From the NCBI RefSeq assembly GCF_038592985.1, contig NZ_CP151951.1, forward strand, positions 4,331,001 through 4,395,000: a DNA stretch of 64,000 nucleotides, given 5' to 3'. This document shows positions 1 to 7,937 of this stretch, in pieces (the first letter of the stretch is position 1; each line of letters begins with the position of its first letter). The notes under the pieces are model-generated. The model made no database searches. It was not told the origin of the DNA and worked only from the letters and a program-made list of their open reading frames with translations. Position numbers and translations under genes: made by a program. The DNA comes from Paenibacillus sp. FSL R10-2782 (GTDB lineage Bacteria; Bacillota; Bacilli; Paenibacillales; Paenibacillaceae).

Positions 1-2085
1 TCCAGTCAAAGAACCCGTTCACAGCGTCACTCGATCCGAGAGACTTCGCTCCCTGGCCAATGTAGACGTTAGATGCACCGCCGCCTGCTCCTATTGCAGC
101 CCCTGCGAGCGCACCGCCAGGACCAAACACACCACCAACTATCGCACCGCCACCGCCATTAAGTACTGCACTAGCGATAGGGTCATTAGCGATCGCTTTT
201 TGTATCCCGTCAATTAATCCAGACCCAAGTTTTAACCCGACACTCACAAACGTTGGTACGGCTGCTTCGAGGGACGAGGCCATGAACTGGACAACCTGTG
301 CAGTTAAGTTCTCTACAGTTACCCGACCCCCACCATTCCACCAACGGGCAAATGCCTTTTCTATCTTTTCGAAGGCGAACGCTACTTTACTTTTAATGTC
401 TGGAAGCTTCGTAAACTCAGGGTTATTAATAAAGTTATCCTTGAGGAACGTCTTAGCGGTTGTTACTGCGCTCTGTACGGCTGCGGTAATCTGCGGAGTA
501 TACTTAACGACGAAGTCTGCGGCAGCTTGCGCGAGCTTCTTCAGGATCGGCATCGTCGGAAGCAACGCGGAAATCTGCAACGTTTCGATTGCGCCCTGGA
601 ACTGCTCGACCGCACCCGCTGCGCTGTCCATCTTCTTAGTTGCTACTGAAAGCGCGGTTACATTCGCCATTTCCTGCTGAAACTTCTTAACGCCAGCCGC
701 GCCTTCTTTGAAGAGAATATTACCGGCACGTATCGCATCGGACCCGAATATCTGATGCAAGTAGTATTGACGCTGCTCATTCGTAAGCTTACCGAATCGA
801 TTCTTCAGCAAATCCGCTACTTGCGCTAGGTCTTTAATCTCGCCCTTATTATCGTAGAAAGCGGAATGAATGAGATTACTCGCAGTCAGGAACTTCTTCG
901 TTTCCTTCGCGGCCTTAGACGTCCCCACCTTGAGTCCCGTCTGCGCTGCGACGTATTTTTCAATGTCCTTCGTAACCGCTTGTACGGATGTGCCCGTTGA
1001 CTTGATGCCTTTCTTATTCATAAACGCGAGTGCATCCGTCGTATTAACGGTCAAAAGGTTGAAGTCTTCGAACATGCCGTACGCCTTGTCCGTTGCTGGA
1101 ACCAAGTTGGACAGCATCGTTTTCAGCGACGTACCTGCGTCTGCGCCTTTTAATCCATTATTCGCAAACAAGCCTAGCGCAGTATTCGTATCTTTAAACG
1201 ACATCCCTACGCCGTCCGCAACGGAACCAACAGCAGCAAGCGAGTAGCGTAAGTCGTGTACGTCAGTCGCGGATGCGTTCGCTGTACCCGCCAAGATGTC
1301 CGCAGCCTGCGCCGCAGTTAGGCCGTCTTTCTTAAACGAGTTAAGCGCGGTCGACATAATCTCCGCGGATTCCGCTAGGCCGAGACTACCCGCAGTTGCG
1401 AGATTAAGTGCTGCGTTAAGTCCCCCCGCTTGGACTTGCGCGGTGGACATGCCCGCCTTTAAAAGCTCCTCGATCCCTTGTGCAGCTTCAAGTGCTGAAT
1501 CAAAATGTTATCGTAGAGGCTCTTTATCCTCTACTTCTTACGGTTTCCCGTAAGTTCAGACTATATCTTCGCCCTCGACATAACTCGGTCGGGCGCTGTG
1601 CGCTCGTGGGTGTTTTGCCATGCCTTATGGTTTAGGCTACTCCACCTAGTCGTTACACCTTCCGGTAATTTCTTACACGGCTTGGCTCGGTATTAGCATG
1701 GGGAAAGGGAAAAGGAATGCGTCCGTCAAGCGCATTCCCCGTTTTCTCCCTTTAGCCTTCACCGAGTTCACACAGTTCATTTTTCTACGGATTACTCCGT
1801 AGCGAAGCAATCAGTTTACTTCGTTAACGCCCCTTGCTGAAGTGCGAGTTGCTGCATGGCTTTCGTCTGTTCGTCTGTCGCTCCGGTTAACGCCTGTATC
1901 GTAGACATCTGCGACTCGAAATCCATCGCCTTTTTGACGGAGTCCGCTGCAAACGATACTCCCGTTACCGCCACGCCAAGTCCTGTCGCCGCTACACCGA
2001 ACTTCGTTATGCTGCTAAAAGCCTTGCGCATGGGACGGCTCATATCGTCGACTAGGCGTAAGTGTCCTATCAGATCGAATGAAAT
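1..2085 (-). CDS. phage tail tape-measure protein, partial, split by a group I intron
   Basis: Tail tape-measure protein of a siphovirus-like prophage; it sets tail length and scaffolds tail-tube assembly. The reading frame is 2085-1818 joined to 1500-1 after removal of the intron at 1501-1817, and it runs off the left edge. The joint restores the conserved tape-measure text TKYSALEAAQGIEELLKAG. Downstream come long helical Ala/Lys/Gln-rich stretches and a Gly/Ala-rich segment, as usual for the TP901 family. The first ATG is at 2043, but the frame is open to an ATT at 2085 with GAAAGGA about 11 nt upstream. Residues from there (SFDLIGHLRLVDDMSRPMRK) look like a true N-terminus, so an ATT start is likely. 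It directly follows the small gene ending at 2086. The family call is firm; the start is not. Confidence 0.88.
1501..1817 (-). other. group I intron, ORF-less, 317 nt
   Basis: Self-splicing intron inside the tape-measure gene. The 5' exon ends ...ACGAAGT at 1818 and the 3' exon begins ATTCAGCACTT at 1500. The last intron base is G (complement of c1501), as group I introns require. P1: exon CGAAGT pairs with GCTTCG at intron nt 10-15 (plus 1803-1808), giving the obligatory U-G pair at the splice site. P10: intron CTGATT (nt 4-9) pairs with exon ATTCAG at 5 of 6 positions. P7: GACTA (in AACGACTAGG) pairs with TAGTC in the hallmark AAGATATAGTC. There are also a CTTACGG-GAAA-CCGTAAG hairpin and a GGAATGCG/CGCATTCC hairpin. 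No homing endonuclease frame is present. Confidence 0.93.
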
Positions 2086-2430
2086 TTAGATCGCCGTCCT
2101 TTCGATCGCACGCACCAGGAGTCCCAACGCCTTGTAAACGGCCATTGCCGGTCCTACTACGCCTTTTCCAGTCCGGACGGCTTCGTCTACGTCGTCGATC
2201 GCGGGAAGTAGCTTCTTCATACGGAATCCCATTGCTTGTACACGCGCCATGTCTGAAGCTTCAAATTTTGCGGCCACTTCGTTCCATATCGCTGCCTGCT
2301 CAGGAAAGCTATCTGCGAAATCATACGAACCGGGACGCTTGTGCGTTAAGACCGATTCAACCAGTCGGATAACGGGCGTCACGCGATCCATATCTGCGAG
2401 GACGCTGTCCGGTAGTTTAGACTTACTCAT
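2086..2430 (-). CDS. small phage protein before the tape-measure gene
   Basis: A 114-residue, mostly helical protein with no family I recognise. ATG at 2430 has a good ribosome site (GGGGGAA about 7 nt upstream). Its stop codon TAA at 2088-2086 abuts the proposed ATT start of the tape-measure gene, so the two are probably translationally coupled. In siphoviruses the gene just before the tape measure is usually a tail assembly chaperone. Position alone suggests that role here; no slippery sequence for a -1 frameshift was noticed. Confidence 0.6.
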   Translation of the reverse strand: MSKSKLPDSVLADMDRVTPVIRLVESVLTHKRPGSYDFADSFPEQAAIWNEVAAKFEASDMARVQAMGFRMKKLLPAIDDVDEAVRTGKGVVGPAMAVYKALGLLVRAIERTAI

Positions 2431-2481
2431 TCGTATTCCCCCTTTATCTTTGTTGCGCCGCCTTCGCTTCCTTCGGCCAAC

Positions 2482-2742
2482 TTATGAGTACCAACTGCCA
2501 ATAGCTTTCGGCTTCACTGGCTCTACTGGTGCAAATAAATAACCACTCCTAGTCCTAAGTGTTTCAATCGCGTCATCAACTCCCCACACCTTGCCGTTAT
2601 CGTCAATGGATACGCCGGACAAGTCCGCCAGTGTGTACGCGGCGTCGAGTGCATCCGGAAGCACGCCAGCATTTCTTGACACGACCAGAAACTCCGCCCG
2701 GACAAGGCGTTTATTTGCGGCCTCTAAAACACCATCGCTCAT
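2482..2742 (-). CDS. phage protein resembling the C-terminal part of Gp20-type minor structural proteins
   Basis: An 86-residue protein. Residues about 35-70 (DLSGVSIDDNGKVWGVDDAI followed by a short helix and a GYLF end) resemble the C-terminus of phage minor structural or scaffold proteins of the GP20 type, which usually read DLSKVxVDxxGNVxGLxEAL...PYLF. The long coiled-coil N-terminus of that family is missing here but could be supplied by the upstream coiled-coil protein. The start ATG shares its A with the TAA stop of the upstream gene (TAATG), a sign of translational coupling. A capsid scaffold role is an inference from this weak similarity. Confidence 0.5.
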   Translation of the reverse strand: MSDGVLEAANKRLVRAEFLVVSRNAGVLPDALDAAYTLADLSGVSIDDNGKVWGVDDAIETLRTRSGYLFAPVEPVKPKAIGSWYS

Positions 2743-3623
2743 TACTCCGCCGCCTTTCCTGCCCCAACGCTTAACGTCTGATTCTCGTCGTCTTTATAAA
2801 TCCAAGCCAAGTCTTCCTCAGTTTGGCGGATACGGTCCCCCTCTTCGTCCACAAACGGCTTTGGCGTGTATTCTGGATGTTTAACAAAAAACGAATCCGT
2901 ATCGTTGATATAGCGCGCATAATCCGCCCCGAATGTTTCTTCTGCCGCGCTGTTTACGATAACGCTACGGTGAATGCGTGAATCCTCAACGAGCATTTGC
3001 GCAATCTCAAGGACTTCGCTGGCCCCGCGAAAATCCTCGCTTTGAAACGGCCTCATCAAACCGTCGTACATCTCGCCGAGTTCTCTACGGACGGAAGTCG
3101 TTACCGCCGCAGCGCCAGTGCCTTTTTGGGAGTTACCGTCCCCTGGAGTAGCGAGGACTTTCGTTGTGAGCTCCGCAAAGTCGTCCCGGACAAGCTTCGC
3201 AAGGTACGGGTCATCCAACTTTTCGATGAAGCCGCACAGCTTATCAAACGCCGACTTCTGCGACGTGGCGAACATTAATTCCGTTTTCAGTGACCGGAAA
3301 GCGTCCTCAAATCGGCCGAGTTTCGTCGCATCCGGCTTTCTCGGGGGCGTGTAAATCACCTTTTCGGCTTCCTGGATTGTCTTTTTGATGTCCGCGACGT
3401 ACTTTTGCCTCATCGTGTGTGTTTTTTGCAAGAATTCAATCGCATGCTTTTGTTTAGCTTCGGCTTTGACCTCCTGCTTGCCCTCTTCGGTGAGGCGGCG
3501 GTCCGATTCTATCTGTGAAATTTCAGCGGAGAGTTTCCTTTTATATTCCAGCATCATACCAGTTGAGGATTGTTCAATTTCGCGTGCTCTCTGTAAACTT
3601 GCCTTTGCTTTTGCGTAACTCAT
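2742..3623 (-). CDS. phage coiled-coil protein of unknown function
   Basis: About 293 residues and not recognised. Residues 1-100 are a highly charged helical or coiled-coil stretch rich in Lys, Glu and Gln. The middle contains more helices and a Gly/Thr/Ala linker near residue 170. The C-terminal third has an aromatic acidic segment (FFVKHPEYTPKPFVDEEG). I chose the second Met (3623), which has GGGGAAATGAAA before it; the ATG at 3629 is too close to the Shine-Dalgarno. Its stop overlaps the start of the Gp20-like gene. A virion or scaffold component is plausible from coupling and shape only. Confidence 0.55.
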   Translation of the reverse strand: MSYAKAKASLQRAREIEQSSTGMMLEYKRKLSAEISQIESDRRLTEEGKQEVKAEAKQKHAIEFLQKTHTMRQKYVADIKKTIQEAEKVIYTPPRKPDATKLGRFEDAFRSLKTELMFATSQKSAFDKLCGFIEKLDDPYLAKLVRDDFAELTTKVLATPGDGNSQKGTGAAAVTTSVRRELGEMYDGLMRPFQSEDFRGASEVLEIAQMLVEDSRIHRSVIVNSAAEETFGADYARYINDTDSFFVKHPEYTPKPFVDEEGDRIRQTEEDLAWIYKDDENQTLSVGAGKAAE

Positions 3624-3642
3624 TTTCATTTCCCCTTTTAGT

Positions 3643-3963
3643 TTAGTTTGCTTGTACGTCCTTCGCCGCAGGCTTGCCGCCTCTACCCTCCGTTAATACG
3701 TAACTCACGTGTAAGCCGACCGGCACCTCCGCCGTATCGAACGATTCGCAGTCGGATAGATGGAAGAATACGCGATCCTCACCGGATGAGATGAACCCGT
3801 AGCCCCGATCGCTAAAGTACGAAACTACACCGGATTTACGCTTTACTCTCGCCGGCTTATCCGACTCCTTCCGACTGATACCGAGTGACGGGCCGATGCT
3901 GGCGATCTCGTCGCCGGTACCGCCGCCGCCTGTCCACGTTTTTGAGTTAATGAATTTGCTCAC
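3643..3963 (-). CDS. phage cold-shock-domain protein
   Basis: A 106-residue protein with a flexible Gly/Ser-rich N-terminus (about residues 1-42) and a cold-shock domain (about 43-106). The RNP-1 motif reads GYGFI and the RNP-2 motif reads VFFHLSD, the nucleic-acid-binding surface of CspA-type domains. Host CspA proteins are about 66 residues without such an extension. It starts with GTG at 3963 behind GGGGAGGAATCAGC and overlaps the upstream stop by 4 nt (GTGA). It probably binds single-stranded RNA or DNA during phage development. Confidence 0.8.
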   Translation of the reverse strand: MSKFINSKTWTGGGGTGDEIASIGPSLGISRKESDKPARVKRKSGVVSYFSDRGYGFISSGEDRVFFHLSDCESFDTAEVPVGLHVSYVLTEGRGGKPAAKDVQAN

Positions 3964-4238
3964 GCTGATTCCTCCCCTTCAAACTCTTTAACAAACTGGT
4001 CCACCGCTCCATTGACGTTTGACACCACGGCAACCGGATAATTCCCGAAAAGGTGACGCCGGTCTTGTACCTCGAAGTACCCGGACCATAGCGCATCAAC
4101 GGCGCTTTCTAGCGGTGTCTTCTCTGCATTAACAGGCCAAGTCCCCGTCAGCGTATCAATGCCGGACGCGTCGTAAATCTTAACGATATCCTGGCCGCCC
4201 TCTTGCTTATGGATAACTTGCGTACATTGCTCGCTCAT
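3960..4238 (-). CDS. small phage protein, unknown function
   Basis: A 92-residue protein starting MSEQCTQVIHKQ. This start is chosen because of the purine-rich GGAAGGGGAAACGGAA just before it. The sequence is acidic and mixed alpha/beta in appearance, with DIVKIYDASGIDTLTG near residue 20 and a charged C-terminus. No family is recognised. The start forms an ATGA overlap with the stop of the short gene upstream, and its own end overlaps the cold-shock gene, so these are a tightly packed operon. Confidence 0.6.
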   Translation of the reverse strand: MSEQCTQVIHKQEGGQDIVKIYDASGIDTLTGTWPVNAEKTPLESAVDALWSGYFEVQDRRHLFGNYPVAVVSNVNGAVDQFVKEFEGEESA

Positions 4239-4396
4239 TTCCGTTTCCCCTTCCGCTTTCTTTTTCTCCGTTCCTCTTCCGCGATCATAGGTGCGGCGAA
4301 CCGAATCCACGCGCGGGATACAGAGTCACCGAATGTCACGGAAACATCAGCGTATGTTACGACCGTATGGTACTGGTTAACCCCATTGCTTAGCAT
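4235..4396 (-). CDS. short basic phage protein, 53 residues
   Basis: A short gene with ATG at 4396 and AAAAGGA 10 nt upstream, ending in TGA inside the ATG of the next gene (ATGA overlap). The body (NQYHTVVTYADVSVTFGDSV) is beta-like. The C-terminus is a dense run of Glu, Arg and Lys ending RKRKGKRK, which could bind nucleic acid. The tail is encoded by the same purine-rich stretch that serves as ribosome site for the next gene, so its composition may reflect that double use. Function unknown. Confidence 0.5.
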   Translation of the reverse strand: MLSNGVNQYHTVVTYADVSVTFGDSVSRAWIRFAAPMIAEEERRKRKRKGKRK

Positions 4397-4458
4397 GTTC
4401 ACGCCATCCTTTTCTGATTTAAAGCATTAAAGTATCGGTATAAAAATAAAGACGCCTG

Positions 4459-4683
4459 TTAAAGCGCCAGTTTAGTTGATTCCTTTGCCCGCTGAATTGC
4501 AGCTAAAACGTCGTCTCCCGTTCCGAAAACCTGCGCGATCTTGATTCGCAAGTCTCGGGAAACCGTTCGACGGCCGTTTTCAACGTCTGATATGCAAGAC
4601 TGACTCACGGCTAAAGCCTCCGCGAAACTTGCCTGCGTCATGCCGACCATAACACGGATGCCGCGAACTCCTGTCCCATCCAT
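4459..4683 (-). CDS. Xre-family helix-turn-helix regulator (phage)
   Basis: A 74-residue single-domain Cro/Xre DNA-binding protein. The helix-turn-helix is visible at about residues 14-40 (MTQASFAEALAVSQSCISDV, then ENGRRTVS), followed by the usual third and fourth helices. ATG at 4683 is chosen since AAGGGGG lies about 9 nt before it. There is no separate dimerisation domain. It lies between the early gene block and the structural genes, where it could switch transcription to the genes on its left. Confidence 0.8.
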   Translation of the reverse strand: MDGTGVRGIRVMVGMTQASFAEALAVSQSCISDVENGRRTVSRDLRIKIAQVFGTGDDVLAAIQRAKESTKLAL

Positions 4684-4764
4684 TATCACAGACCCCCTTG
4701 TCCTATTTGTAATAACGCTCTTCGCTTAAATAAAATTAACGGGAACGTTAGTTCTCTTCCCACC

Positions 4765-5724
4765 TTAGGCGGAAATGTGGACAGTACGGGGCTTGCGGCA
4801 TTCTACAAACTCCTCTGTCAATGGTTGTTCGTACATGTTATACGTGACTACCGGCCCCCACCATATGGAATGTTCATTGCCCTTGTATTTGTTCCGGTTA
4901 CTCGTCCACCTATATTCCCCATCCAGGTAGCCCGCGCTCTCAGTTCCCTTCTTATCCACGAGCTGCACAGTATTCTTTCGACCGCGCCCTTCCTTCCGCT
5001 TCTTCGCATCAATCATATTCGCGATTTTCTTTGGATTTCCAAATGACCGCTCAGAGCGCTCCTGTAGGTCCTCCATCTCTTGGGGATTGTAGAAACCGTA
5101 CTCCAATTGTGTGCGGTTTCGCTCACCCTCAAGTTTGACAGTTCCGTATCTGTCGCGGCGTTCCCACAGCGTCTTAGATACTCGGCGGCAACTTGGTCCG
5201 CAATCCACCTTACTCGCGCGGCCCTCGAAAGGGTAATGGCACACGCGACATAGCTTGACGCCCATTTTCTCGGCGATACCCTCTGCGTCAGCCTCACAGT
5301 AAATCCGTACATTGTGCTTCCTCATGAAGTCTCGCGCGCCCTCACCTGGCGGAACATCAACGTCACGATCACGAGGTTTGTCGTATGGGTCGCGTAAAAT
5401 TGATAACCCGTTAACGTGATCCTCAGCGAGAACATAATCCACCAGCCGTTCCAAGCGCTGTTTATCGAGCCGCGTCCGAAACCTGCCGTCACCGCCTATG
5501 TGAGAAGCGAAATAATAAGCGTCATATAATTCGACCATTGTCTCCGCTATCTTCAGTCTCAGCTCAAGCGGATGCTTAGCGTAAGCCCGGTAGTTGGCAC
5601 GCGTCCAGTTCGGGAACAATTCGCAGGATTCTCCAGAATAATCATATCTGTCTACGTCCGGCGTGACGATGAGCTCAAGTTGCGGACTATGTTGGTACTC
5701 AACTAACTTTTTGGCCGCTTCCAA
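4765..5724 (-). CDS. phage protein with a zinc-binding Cys cluster, unknown function
   Basis: A 319-residue protein starting at a TTG with AGGAGGGGG a few nt upstream. Residues about 150-185 carry C-x2-C (CRVC) then a Cys pair spaced C-x3-C (CGPSC), followed by Arg-rich sequence RRVSKTLWERRDRYG, as in small zinc-ribbon or recombination-endonuclease-like modules. The C-terminal half is basic and Asn/Arg-rich (GRGRKN, TSNRNKYKGNEH), consistent with nucleic-acid binding. The N-terminal 130 residues are acidic and helical. I do not recognise the whole protein; a DNA-binding or replication accessory role is an inference. Confidence 0.55.
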   Translation of the reverse strand: MEAAKKLVEYQHSPQLELIVTPDVDRYDYSGESCELFPNWTRANYRAYAKHPLELRLKIAETMVELYDAYYFASHIGGDGRFRTRLDKQRLERLVDYVLAEDHVNGLSILRDPYDKPRDRDVDVPPGEGARDFMRKHNVRIYCEADAEGIAEKMGVKLCRVCHYPFEGRASKVDCGPSCRRVSKTLWERRDRYGTVKLEGERNRTQLEYGFYNPQEMEDLQERSERSFGNPKKIANMIDAKKRKEGRGRKNTVQLVDKKGTESAGYLDGEYRWTSNRNKYKGNEHSIWWGPVVTYNMYEQPLTEEFVECRKPRTVHISA

Positions 5725-6034
5725 TAAATCCCCCTCCTATATGGAAACTTAATATTTTGATATCCGCGTATTTGTTGTTCTTCCTTAGTAGAAGTTTTCA
5801 CGCAAAAATCTATATGTGAATACTCCATTGCGCGCATGGTACTTCGCTAGGAATGAGCGTAAGCGAATGACGACGCGTGAGGGATAGTGGTCTTCTATCC
5901 CGAAACAGATCTGAGCTCCGGAATTATTTATTTTTCTCTCTTATTACTCTTTCTTCTTATTCTTTCTCTAGTTAAGTAAGTGAATAACGGATACTAAACG
6001 TCTTAATCTTGGTTATTAAGTAGTTTCGCATCGA
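5725..6034. other. 310-bp gap between early phage genes
   Basis: No credible gene is seen. It contains a perfect 7-bp inverted repeat, GGGATAG-TGGTCTT-CTATCCC, at about 5881-5901 without a following T-run, and a long T/C-rich tract at about 5930-5975. These could be regulatory or an origin feature, but nothing decides it. Confidence 0.4.
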
Positions 6035-6523
6035 CTAAAAAACATCGGTATCGGCTATCTGCTTTCGTTCAAATTCCTCCTGCTTCTCTGTGAGACGAGC
6101 GCGATCGGCTTCTAGTTCACTCTCTAGCCTGTCAAGTTCTCTAGCGAATCTCTCTATTTCCGCCTTGTGTAGTAACCTAAATTCTGCCTCACTTAATGGT
6201 TCTAGCGGTTCATATATTAATTTGTTTGCGGTTCGGGATGACTTCGTAACCCTTAGGAGACCGTGTTCTTGCAGGATGTCGACGTGTTTACGTATTCTAT
6301 ATGGTGACATGCCGGTCTGTGCGGATATTTCTTTTTGATTCAACCAAGCTTTCCCGTACATACGGTGACCTGGTCTATTCTGACGCCATGATCTGAGATA
6401 CCCGTATAAACCGACAGTTTCCAACGTAAACCCGTCCAATAGCGGGTACATTCGGTATACGATATTCGGTACACGTGGAAATCCCTCATCATGCGCGAGT
6501 GATTTCGTTGTATCAATTGCCAT
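6035..6523 (-). CDS. phage winged-helix protein, probable replication initiator
   Basis: A 162-residue protein. Residues about 10-105 form a winged helix-turn-helix (KAWLNQKEISAQTGMSPYRI then RKHVDILQEHGLLRV), the arrangement of replication initiator and DnaD-like N-terminal domains in Firmicute phages. The C-terminal 50 residues are a charged coiled coil. The start ATG at 6523 has AGGAGGGAACGCG before it, so upstream extensions are rejected. No helicase loader or helicase follows, so it may act alone or with host factors. A transcriptional regulator is the alternative. Confidence 0.65.
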   Translation of the reverse strand: MAIDTTKSLAHDEGFPRVPNIVYRMYPLLDGFTLETVGLYGYLRSWRQNRPGHRMYGKAWLNQKEISAQTGMSPYRIRKHVDILQEHGLLRVTKSSRTANKLIYEPLEPLSEAEFRLLHKAEIERFARELDRLESELEADRARLTEKQEEFERKQIADTDVF

Positions 6524-6589
6524 CGCGTTCCCTCCTGCGCAAGATAATTGAACGGCAGCCCACAACGGAGCCGCCGCGTTTTATGTTAC

Positions 6590-6889
6590 TCATCTTTCCG
6601 AAACAAGGTAGAGACCGCTCTCCCTTAGTCCTTTGTCTTCCGCCTCATACGCTGCGTATACCGCTTCCTCATAGTCACCGTGCTTCCGGAGGATTTCCGT
6701 AACCAAACGGATTCCTTCCGGCGTGTTCCGAATGTCGATTGCAATCTTTCCGGAACGTAGCGGACGTATCGACACACCCGCGTTTCTGCTTTTAGATAAG
6801 ATATCAGACAGGACGGTATCGCTTGCGTAACCTGTATAGATATACACCGTTGTTTTTCCGTTTTTGCGTTGTTTGATGTTCATAAACAT
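6590..6889 (-). CDS. small phage protein, unknown function
   Basis: A 99-residue protein starting at ATG 6889 with GGGAG about 10 nt upstream. It begins with a short beta-like, Lys-rich segment (NIKQRKNGKTTVYIYTGYAS), continues with an alternating pattern and ends in an acidic helix (YEEAVYAAYEAEDKGL). No family recognised. It is the first minus-strand gene downstream of the three repeats at 7050-7200. Confidence 0.5.
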   Translation of the reverse strand: MFMNIKQRKNGKTTVYIYTGYASDTVLSDILSKSRNAGVSIRPLRSGKIAIDIRNTPEGIRLVTEILRKHGDYEEAVYAAYEAEDKGLRESGLYLVSER

Positions 6890-7049
6890 TATAAAATCGC
6901 TCCCTTTTCGTTTGGTTTATATGAGATGCGGTTTCCCGCGGTCTACCTACTTAACCGAATGCGCGGCGTCGTTATGCACACTTACACTACGTTTGTTTCC
7001 AGCGGAATGAGTTTCGCACATTATCTACAGCGTATTTTTCGTCCTACAT

Positions 7050-7200
7050 TTAATATAGGGACAAGAAATTGCGAATTTGGGACACCTTCTTTCATTGAAT
7101 TTCTTCGACATTATATATAAGCACACGTTTATTCTAAATTGGGACATCGTCTCCTCTCCTTTTATATATAAGGACAGAAACTTTTCAAAATGGGACACGC
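7050..7200. repeat. three imperfect direct repeats in a phage intergenic region
   Basis: Three copies of a two-part unit: an A/T box followed by GGACA or GCACA, about 12-14 nt, then TTGGGACA or ATGGGACA. The copies begin near 7052, 7113 and 7165; the second halves lie at about 7076-7084, 7138-7146 and 7190-7198. On the minus strand each reads TGTCCC...TGTCC followed by TATATA or TATATT. The period is about 52-61 nt. They could be repressor or replication-initiator binding sites, or repeated promoters for the gene at 6590-6889. Confidence 0.6.
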
Positions 7201-7369
7201 TCAAAAACTTTTTTCGTTATTTCCGAAACCATCGGAACTTACGTTCGTATTACTCGATATAACAAGCAGACGACCGGTGCCTGAACCGGATTTACCGGCC
7301 GATCGTCCGAGGAAGAAAAATCTATATGAACTACGCCTGCCTGACGGATATTGCCGTATCCGGACGTAG
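7190..7369 (+). CDS. possible short plus-strand phage gene, 59 residues
   Basis: An open frame on the strand opposite to its neighbours. The translation contains FPKPSELTFVLLDI and ends LYELRLPDGYCRIRT, with a balanced composition that looks more protein-like than the low-complexity minus-strand frames over the same bases. The ATG lies inside the third direct repeat and has no convincing Shine-Dalgarno, which counts against it. It may be a remnant. The bases 7370-7569 after it hold no gene I can support. Confidence 0.3.
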   Translation: MGHAQKLFSLFPKPSELTFVLLDITSRRPVPEPDLPADRPRKKNLYELRLPDGYCRIRT

Positions 7370-7569
7370 GAATTATCGAAGCCGGCCAAACCGTAGTACA
7401 TGCGTTGGCGCGCAGTCTACGGACGGCCGGGATTTAAAGAAGCGACCTGTTAGCGCAGGCCAGGCGTCCTCATAAAGTACGGACATTTGACCGCTCGTTG
7501 GCGCGAGACAGCCGGGTAATACACGCGCGTCTCCTCCCCATATTGGCGTTAGGTTCATCGGAGGGCGCG

Positions 7570-7935
7570 TTATCCCTTCTTCTTAACGAGATTCAATTCG
7601 ATGTCACCGCGATCATCCAGCCAAAGGAGTTCGTCGACTAGAAACGTTAAGCCGTTCATGGCGCGGATATGGTTGAGGACTTCCGTAACAACTTCCAACA
7701 AGTCACGCTGAACGTTCTTCCCGAGTTGAAGGCCGCCGGAGTCTCCGTCGATAAATAAGTGCGTGTGTTCCGGATGCTCGACCTTGCGGACATGACGGAG
7801 CCACAAAATTCCGGTCTCAAGATGAAAGAAGTAGCGATCCGCGTATAGTACGCCCTCCACGAGCTCATACATATGCGGCAGGTCGTACGGACCGTAAGCA
7901 AGCGCCGCCCGTTCCAATACTGTTGATTCGCTCAT
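7570..7935 (-). CDS. small phage protein, unknown function
   Basis: A 121-residue acidic protein starting MSESTVLERAAL at ATG 7935, with GGAGG 9 nt upstream and only 2 nt after the upstream stop. It contains YRFFHLETG-like aromatic segments and a His-rich stretch (RHVRKVEHPEHTHLFIDGD). The C-terminus is basic (LVKKKG). No family recognised. It belongs to the early operon that starts at 8720. Confidence 0.55.
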   Translation of the reverse strand: MSESTVLERAALAYGPYDLPHMYELVEGVLYADRYFFHLETGILWLRHVRKVEHPEHTHLFIDGDSGGLQLGKNVQRDLLEVVTEVLNHIRAMNGLTFLVDELLWLDDRGDIELNLVKKKG

Positions 7936-7937
7936 AC

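Noticed and set aside
1501..1817. A frameshift or premature stop in the tape-measure gene
   Set aside because: The group I pairings and exact in-frame joint explain the break.
5880..5902. Terminator at GGGATAG...CTATCCC
   Set aside because: No T-run on either side; only recorded as an inverted repeat.
7201..7558. Two short minus-strand frames (7201-7401 and 7373-7558)
   Set aside because: No ribosome site at good spacing, and low-complexity Ser/Gly/Arg-rich or Cys/Trp-rich text. The plus-strand frame over part of the same bases looks better.
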